Assembly: GCA_045542415.1 (NCBI GenBank)
Contig: JAZQKZ010000099.1
Coordinates: 1-64,000, forward strand
Length of the DNA stretch: 64,000 nt
Direction: 5' to 3'
DNA from: UMGS1958 sp045542415
GTDB taxonomy: Bacteria > Bacillota > Clostridia > UBA1381
Notes under the pieces: generated by a model
The model's input: only the letters and a program-made list of their open reading frames with translations
Told to the model about the DNA's origin: nothing
Databases searched by the model: none
Shown: in pieces, positions 60,410 through 64,000 of the stretch
Layout of the letters: every line of letters starts with the position of its first letter
Numbering within the stretch: position 1 is the stretch's first letter
Translations under genes and position numbers: made by a program

Positions 60410-61537
60410 ATGGAAAGAAAAATTTGGCTTTCATCACCGTGTATGTGCGGTGAAGAGCAGAAATATATTCAGGAAGCATTTGAAACTAACTGGATTGCTC
60501 CGTTGGGGACGAATGTTACGGAGTTTGAAAACTCGTTGAAATCATATCTTGGAATTAATGGTGCAGTTGCGATGAGTGCAGGAACTGCGGCCATACATAT
60601 GGCTCTGAGAGCTTTAGGGGTGACAGACGGAGATATTGTTTTCTGTCAGTCTATGACGTTCAGTGCGAGTGCAAATCCGATAATTTATCAGAACGGAACA
60701 CCTGTTTTTATAGACAGTGAACCGGATACATGGAACATGAGTCCGGATGCCCTTAGGCGTGCATTTGAAAAGTACCCCAATCCCAAGGCGGTTATATTGG
60801 TGCATTTGTACGGTACTCCTGCAAAGATGGATGAAATAATGGAGATTTGTGCAGAGCATAATGTTCCCATTATAGAGGATGCGGCAGAGGCTTTGGGTGC
60901 TGAATACAACGGCAGAAAGCTTGGTTCGTTCGGCGAATATGGAATACTTTCATTTAATGGAAATAAGATAATAACGACTTCCGGCGGAGGAATGCTGGTA
61001 GGCAATGATGAAGAAAGGCTCAAGACGGTATTGAAGTGGATAACTCAGTCAAGAGAACCGGCTAAATGGTATCAGCATGAGGAGCTTGGCTACAACTATC
61101 GTATGAGTAACGTTGTAGCGGGTATCGGCAGAGGTCAGATGACGGTACTTGAGAATCATGTTGAACAAAAAACAAATATATATAATAGGTATAAAAAAGC
61201 TTTCAACGGTCTGCCTATAACAATGCAGCCATATGAAGAAGGTACAAAGCCGAATCATTGGCTTAGCGCCATGACTATCGATGAGGACTGTGATATAAGT
61301 CCGTTTGCGATAATGGATAAGCTGGCAGAGGAGAATGTAGAATCACGTCCGATATGGAAGCCTATGCATATGCAGCCGTTCTATAAGGATTGCGATTACT
61401 TTGCACATAATGAGGATGGTTCAAGTGTGAGCGAAGATATTTTTGCAAGGGGACTTTGTCTTCCAAGTGATTTCTATCCGCAGATGACAATGGAGGAGCA
61501 TGATGAGATTATTAGGATAATCAAGGAGATGTTCTGA
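60410..61537 (+). CDS. DegT/DnrJ/EryC1-type sugar aminotransferase (PglE/EpsN-like)
   Basis: About 375 residues. A pyridoxal-phosphate enzyme that aminates a nucleotide-linked 4-keto sugar. The N-terminal part has ETNWIAPLGTNVTEFE and MSAGTAAIHMALRAL. The cofactor Lys is Lys186 in FNGNKIITTSGGGML, preceded by IIEDAAEALGAEYNG. Followed by PglC- and PglD-like genes, it fits the UDP-bacillosamine route (B. subtilis epsN-L-M, Campylobacter pglE-C-D). The ATG at 60410 has GGAAG upstream; an ATG at 60392 lacks a ribosome site. First gene of the locus. Confidence 0.9.
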   Translation: MERKIWLSSPCMCGEEQKYIQEAFETNWIAPLGTNVTEFENSLKSYLGINGAVAMSAGTAAIHMALRALGVTDGDIVFCQSMTFSASANPIIYQNGTPVFIDSEPDTWNMSPDALRRAFEKYPNPKAVILVHLYGTPAKMDEIMEICAEHNVPIIEDAAEALGAEYNGRKLGSFGEYGILSFNGNKIITTSGGGMLVGNDEERLKTVLKWITQSREPAKWYQHEELGYNYRMSNVVAGIGRGQMTVLENHVEQKTNIYNRYKKAFNGLPITMQPYEEGTKPNHWLSAMTIDEDCDISPFAIMDKLAEENVESRPIWKPMHMQPFYKDCDYFAHNEDGSSVSEDIFARGLCLPSDFYPQMTMEEHDEIIRIIKEMF

Positions 61538-62157
61538 TGTATAGAAGATACATAAAAAGACCGATGGATTTTGTGCTGTCTTTAATTGCCATAATTTGTC
61601 TGTCACCGATATTGATCATTACTGCCTTGCTTGTAAGAATCAAGCTTGGAAGTCCGGTGCTGTTTTCGCAGGAAAGACCCGGTAAGGATGAAAAGATTTT
61701 CAGGATGTATAAGTTCCGTTCAATGACAGATGAGCGTGATGAGAACGGTGAGCTTTTACCGGACGAGGTGAGATTGACCGGGTTTGGAAAGCTGTTAAGA
61801 AAAACAAGTCTTGACGAGTTGCCGGAGTTATTCTGTATTTTGAAAGGTGATATGAGTATAGTAGGTCCAAGACCGTTATTGGTCAGATATCTTGAAAGAT
61901 ACAACGAGCATCAGAAGAGACGCCATGAGGTACGTCCAGGACTGAGCGGACTTGCACAGGTGAACGGCAGAAATGCAATAAGCTGGGAAGAAAAGTTTGA
62001 CTACGATGTGAAATATGTGGATAACATCACGTTTATTGGTGATGTGAAGATTATTTTGCTTACGGTCTGGAAAGCTTTTGTGAAAGAAGAGGGTATCAGT
62101 GCTGAGGGACAGGCAACCATGAGTGAGTTTATGGGTACGGAAGCAGAAGTTGAATGA
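61537..62157 (+). CDS. Bactoprenyl-phosphate sugar-1-phosphate transferase (PglC/EpsL-like)
   Basis: 206 residues. A monotopic phosphoglycosyl transferase that starts polysaccharide assembly on undecaprenyl phosphate. An N-terminal hydrophobic segment (about 11-31) is followed by KFRSMT, KTSLDELPELFCILKGDMS with the catalytic Asp-Glu pair, VGPRPLL and RHEVRPGLSGLAQVNGRN. The start overlaps the stop of the aminotransferase gene by one base. Confidence 0.94.
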   Translation: MYRRYIKRPMDFVLSLIAIICLSPILIITALLVRIKLGSPVLFSQERPGKDEKIFRMYKFRSMTDERDENGELLPDEVRLTGFGKLLRKTSLDELPELFCILKGDMSIVGPRPLLVRYLERYNEHQKRRHEVRPGLSGLAQVNGRNAISWEEKFDYDVKYVDNITFIGDVKIILLTVWKAFVKEEGISAEGQATMSEFMGTEAEVE

Positions 62158-62158
62158 T

Positions 62159-62752
62159 ATGAATAAAAAGGTTATTATTATAGGGGCCAGCGGTCATGGC
62201 AAGGTTGTTGCTGATATTGTCAGAAGAAGAGGCGACAACGTTGTCGGATTTCTTGATGATGATACGTCAAAACCGGGAGTTATCGGAACTGTTGATGACT
62301 TGATTAAGTATCAGGAGTGCAGCTTCATTATTGCAATAGGAAATAATGACATACGAAAAAGAATTGCTGAGACATACAGTGATTTGAATTACTATACAGC
62401 AATACACCCGACCGCAGTTATAGGTGAAAATGTCAGCATCGGTGCAGGAACAGTCGTTATGGCAAATGCAGTAATAAATCCTGCGGTATCGATTGGCAAG
62501 CATTGTATTATCAATACAGCAGCTGTGGTGGAGCATGATAATATATTGGAGAGTTATGTACATATTTCGCCCAAAGCGGTGCTGTGCGGTACGGTGATAG
62601 TGGAAGAAAGAGTACACATTGGTGCGGCGGCAGTGGTGAAGAATAATTTGTCAATTGCTGCCGGTACGCTTATTGGCGTAGGTGCTGCTGTTGTGAAGAA
62701 TATAGATAAAGCCGGAGTGTATGCAGGTGTACCTGCTAAGGAGTTAAAGTAA
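62159..62752 (+). CDS. PglD/NeuD-family sugar O/N-acetyltransferase
   Basis: About 197 residues. The N-terminal Rossmann part (VIIIGASGHGKVVADI) is followed by a left-handed beta-helix of hexapeptide repeats (about 85-190). PglD uses acetyl-CoA to acetylate UDP-4-amino sugars, consistent with the aminotransferase two genes upstream. The ATG at 62159 gives the family-type start; a longer frame from 62123 overlaps the preceding gene. Stop and next start touch. Confidence 0.92.
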   Translation: MNKKVIIIGASGHGKVVADIVRRRGDNVVGFLDDDTSKPGVIGTVDDLIKYQECSFIIAIGNNDIRKRIAETYSDLNYYTAIHPTAVIGENVSIGAGTVVMANAVINPAVSIGKHCIINTAAVVEHDNILESYVHISPKAVLCGTVIVEERVHIGAAAVVKNNLSIAAGTLIGVGAAVVKNIDKAGVYAGVPAKELK

Positions 62753-63850
62753 ATGCGTGTTTTGGTTTTAGCTAATTTTGATGTTGGATTGTATAATTTT
62801 CGCAAGGAATTACTACAGACTTTTTTAGATAAAGGATTTGAGGTCTTTATTTCTCTGCCTCAAGGTGAGCGTGTAAGTGATCTTGTAGATATGGGATGTG
62901 TATTTATTGAAACCGCAGTAAACAGGCGTGGGACAAATATTAAAGAGGATTTGGGTCTTATAAAGAAATACAGGCAAATAATGAAAGAAATTTGTCCGGA
63001 TGTTGTGCTTTCATATACAATAAAGCCGAATGTATATGGTGGTATGGCGGCTGCAAGTCTGAAGATTCCATATATAGCCAATGTTACGGGACTTGGTACT
63101 TCTATAGAGAATAAAGGAATATTACCGATACTTACAAAGCTATTATATAAAATCGGTCTCAGAAAGAGCAGCTGTGTATTTTTTCAAAACAGTACCAATA
63201 GAGCTTTTTTTATAAATAACAAAATTGTACGAGGAAAACACAGACTTATTCCCGGGTCAGGTGTGAACCTGAATCAATTTAAGGTGTTGGAATATCCCGA
63301 AGGGGATTCAGTAGATTTTGTGTTTATATCAAGAGTAATGAAAGATAAGGGAATAGACCATTATCTGGAGGCGGCAGAGGCTATAAAGACAAAATACCCA
63401 AATACGAATTTCCATATATGCGGTTTTTGCGAAGAGTCATATGAAGAGATTTTAAAACAGAAACACAATGCCGGAGTAGTAGTATGTCATGGTATGGTTT
63501 CGGATATAAAGGGCATTTTGCGGGATGTGCATTGTATTGTTCTGCCTACATATCATGAGGGAATGTCGAATGTTCTGCAGGAGGCTTCTGCAAGTGGCAG
63601 ACCATGCTTGTGTTCTGATATACCGGGATGCAGAGAGATTGTGAATGACGGAGAGACGGGATTTTTGTTTGAATCGAAGAGTACACAAAGTCTTATTGAT
63701 GCAATGGAAAGATTTCTTGCATTGTCTTATGAAGAACATAAACGAATGGGACTAAATGCCAGAGAAAAAGTTGAAAAAGAATTCAGTCGTCAGATTATTA
63801 TCGACGCATACATGGAAGAAATAAATAAAATAACGGAGGCAGTAAAATGA
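62753..63850 (+). CDS. Glycosyltransferase family 4 (PglA-like)
   Basis: 365 residues of GT-B fold. The N-terminal domain has YTIKPNVYGGMAA and NVTGLGTS. The C-terminal GT4 donor site has FISRVMKDKGIDHYLEAA, HEGMSNVLQEASASGRP and CREIVNDGETGFLF (retaining-type EGxxxVLxEAxA). This closely resembles PglA-type transferases that add a sugar to undecaprenyl-PP-linked bacillosamine. AAGGAG precedes the ATG. Its stop overlaps the next gene by 4 bases. Confidence 0.92.
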   Translation: MRVLVLANFDVGLYNFRKELLQTFLDKGFEVFISLPQGERVSDLVDMGCVFIETAVNRRGTNIKEDLGLIKKYRQIMKEICPDVVLSYTIKPNVYGGMAAASLKIPYIANVTGLGTSIENKGILPILTKLLYKIGLRKSSCVFFQNSTNRAFFINNKIVRGKHRLIPGSGVNLNQFKVLEYPEGDSVDFVFISRVMKDKGIDHYLEAAEAIKTKYPNTNFHICGFCEESYEEILKQKHNAGVVVCHGMVSDIKGILRDVHCIVLPTYHEGMSNVLQEASASGRPCLCSDIPGCREIVNDGETGFLFESKSTQSLIDAMERFLALSYEEHKRMGLNAREKVEKEFSRQIIIDAYMEEINKITEAVK

Positions 63851-64000
63851 ATAACTTATATGAAAAAATCATAGCAGGTGAAGAGAAAATATCATTGGTA
63901 GGTCTGGGTTATGTGGGAATGCCTATTGCTGTGGCGTTTTCAAAGAAAGTAAAGGTACTGGGCTTTGATATAAACGAAAAGAAGATAGAACTGTACAAGT
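63847..64000 (+). CDS. Nucleotide-sugar dehydrogenase, N-terminal part (cut by window end)
   Basis: 51 codons are visible. The start follows GGAGG and overlaps the stop of the GT4 gene (ATGA). The NAD-binding Rossmann motif is SLVGLGYVGMPIAVAFSKK, then VLGFDINEKKIELYK, typical of UDP-glucose/UDP-N-acetyl sugar 6-dehydrogenases (Ugd, WbpA/TviB). It should make a uronic acid sugar for the surface polymer. Substrate cannot be told from this fragment. Confidence 0.88.
   Translation, partial: MNNLYEKIIAGEEKISLVGLGYVGMPIAVAFSKKVKVLGFDINEKKIELYK

Noticed and set aside
1..64000. tRNA, rRNA, CRISPR array, prophage or intact insertion sequence
   Set aside because: I saw no cloverleaf, no rRNA-like conserved stretch, no regularly spaced direct repeats with spacers, and no transposase, integrase or phage structural gene.

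Overview
The window is a chromosomal stretch from a low-to-middle GC, anaerobic, endospore-forming member of the class Clostridia (Bacillota). The grounds are spo0A, the spoIIAA-spoIIAB-sigF operon, a GerM-like protein, ireB, RNase Y, a small-type SRP RNA upstream of dnaX, a sensory-type [FeFe] hydrogenase gene, a Na+-translocating decarboxylase set and a full glycogen cluster. The mix is typical of gut Oscillospirales-like bacteria, but the sequence does not fix a genus. MurE carries the DNPR motif of meso-diaminopimelate-adding enzymes.

Layout. 1-311: a copy of a dispersed repeat. 312-6543: mntP, an SSB-like gene, an M16 peptidase, ireB, lgt and tex. 6691-17553: a division/cell-wall (dcw) operon in the order mraZ-rsmH-ftsL-PASTA PBP-murE-murF-mraY-ftsW-murG, without murD. 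17585-18727: a structured leader and a cation/Ca2+ antiporter. 18810-23197 (minus strand): SRP RNA, dnaX, ybaB, recR, tyrS. 23395-28343: a small unknown gene, spo0A with Glu at the phosphoacceptor position, an XRE regulator, and a three-gene operon of thioredoxin-like ferredoxin, PAS-linked hydrogenase sensor and SpoIIE-type phosphatase. 28461-32028 (minus strand): rny with a structured leader, a candidate small RNA, ymdB and a HAD phosphatase. 32248-36424: fsa/transaldolase, a TSCPD protein, a roughly 530-bp imperfect palindrome, a GerMN protein and the TIGR03915/TIGR03916 DNA-repair pair. 36743-48797: glgB, glgC, glgD, glgA, glgP, a GH13 amylase and a Nudix-like/zinc-ribbon protein. 48962-50419: the sigma-F operon. 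50669-55833: a Na+-pump decarboxylase operon with two carboxyltransferases. 56029-60051: a MATE transporter and a TetM-like GTPase fused to a YacP/Rae1-type NYN nuclease domain. 60341 to the end: the start of a surface-polysaccharide locus (PglE/PglC/PglD-like genes, a GT4 glycosyltransferase, and a nucleotide-sugar dehydrogenase cut by the window edge).

How the parts work together. The dcw operon makes lipid II and the septal synthase. The glycogen genes hold every step from glucose-1-phosphate to stored glucan and back. The decarboxylase operon couples oxaloacetate or methylmalonyl-CoA decarboxylation to Na+ export. The hydrogenase-phosphatase operon looks like a redox or H2 sensor. The items most worth a second look are the GTPase-NYN fusion, the Asp-to-Glu Spo0A, the rod-like RNA between rny and ymdB, the leaders of rny and of the antiporter, the large palindrome with its second copy at the left edge, and the Lys-rich tails on three glycogen enzymes.
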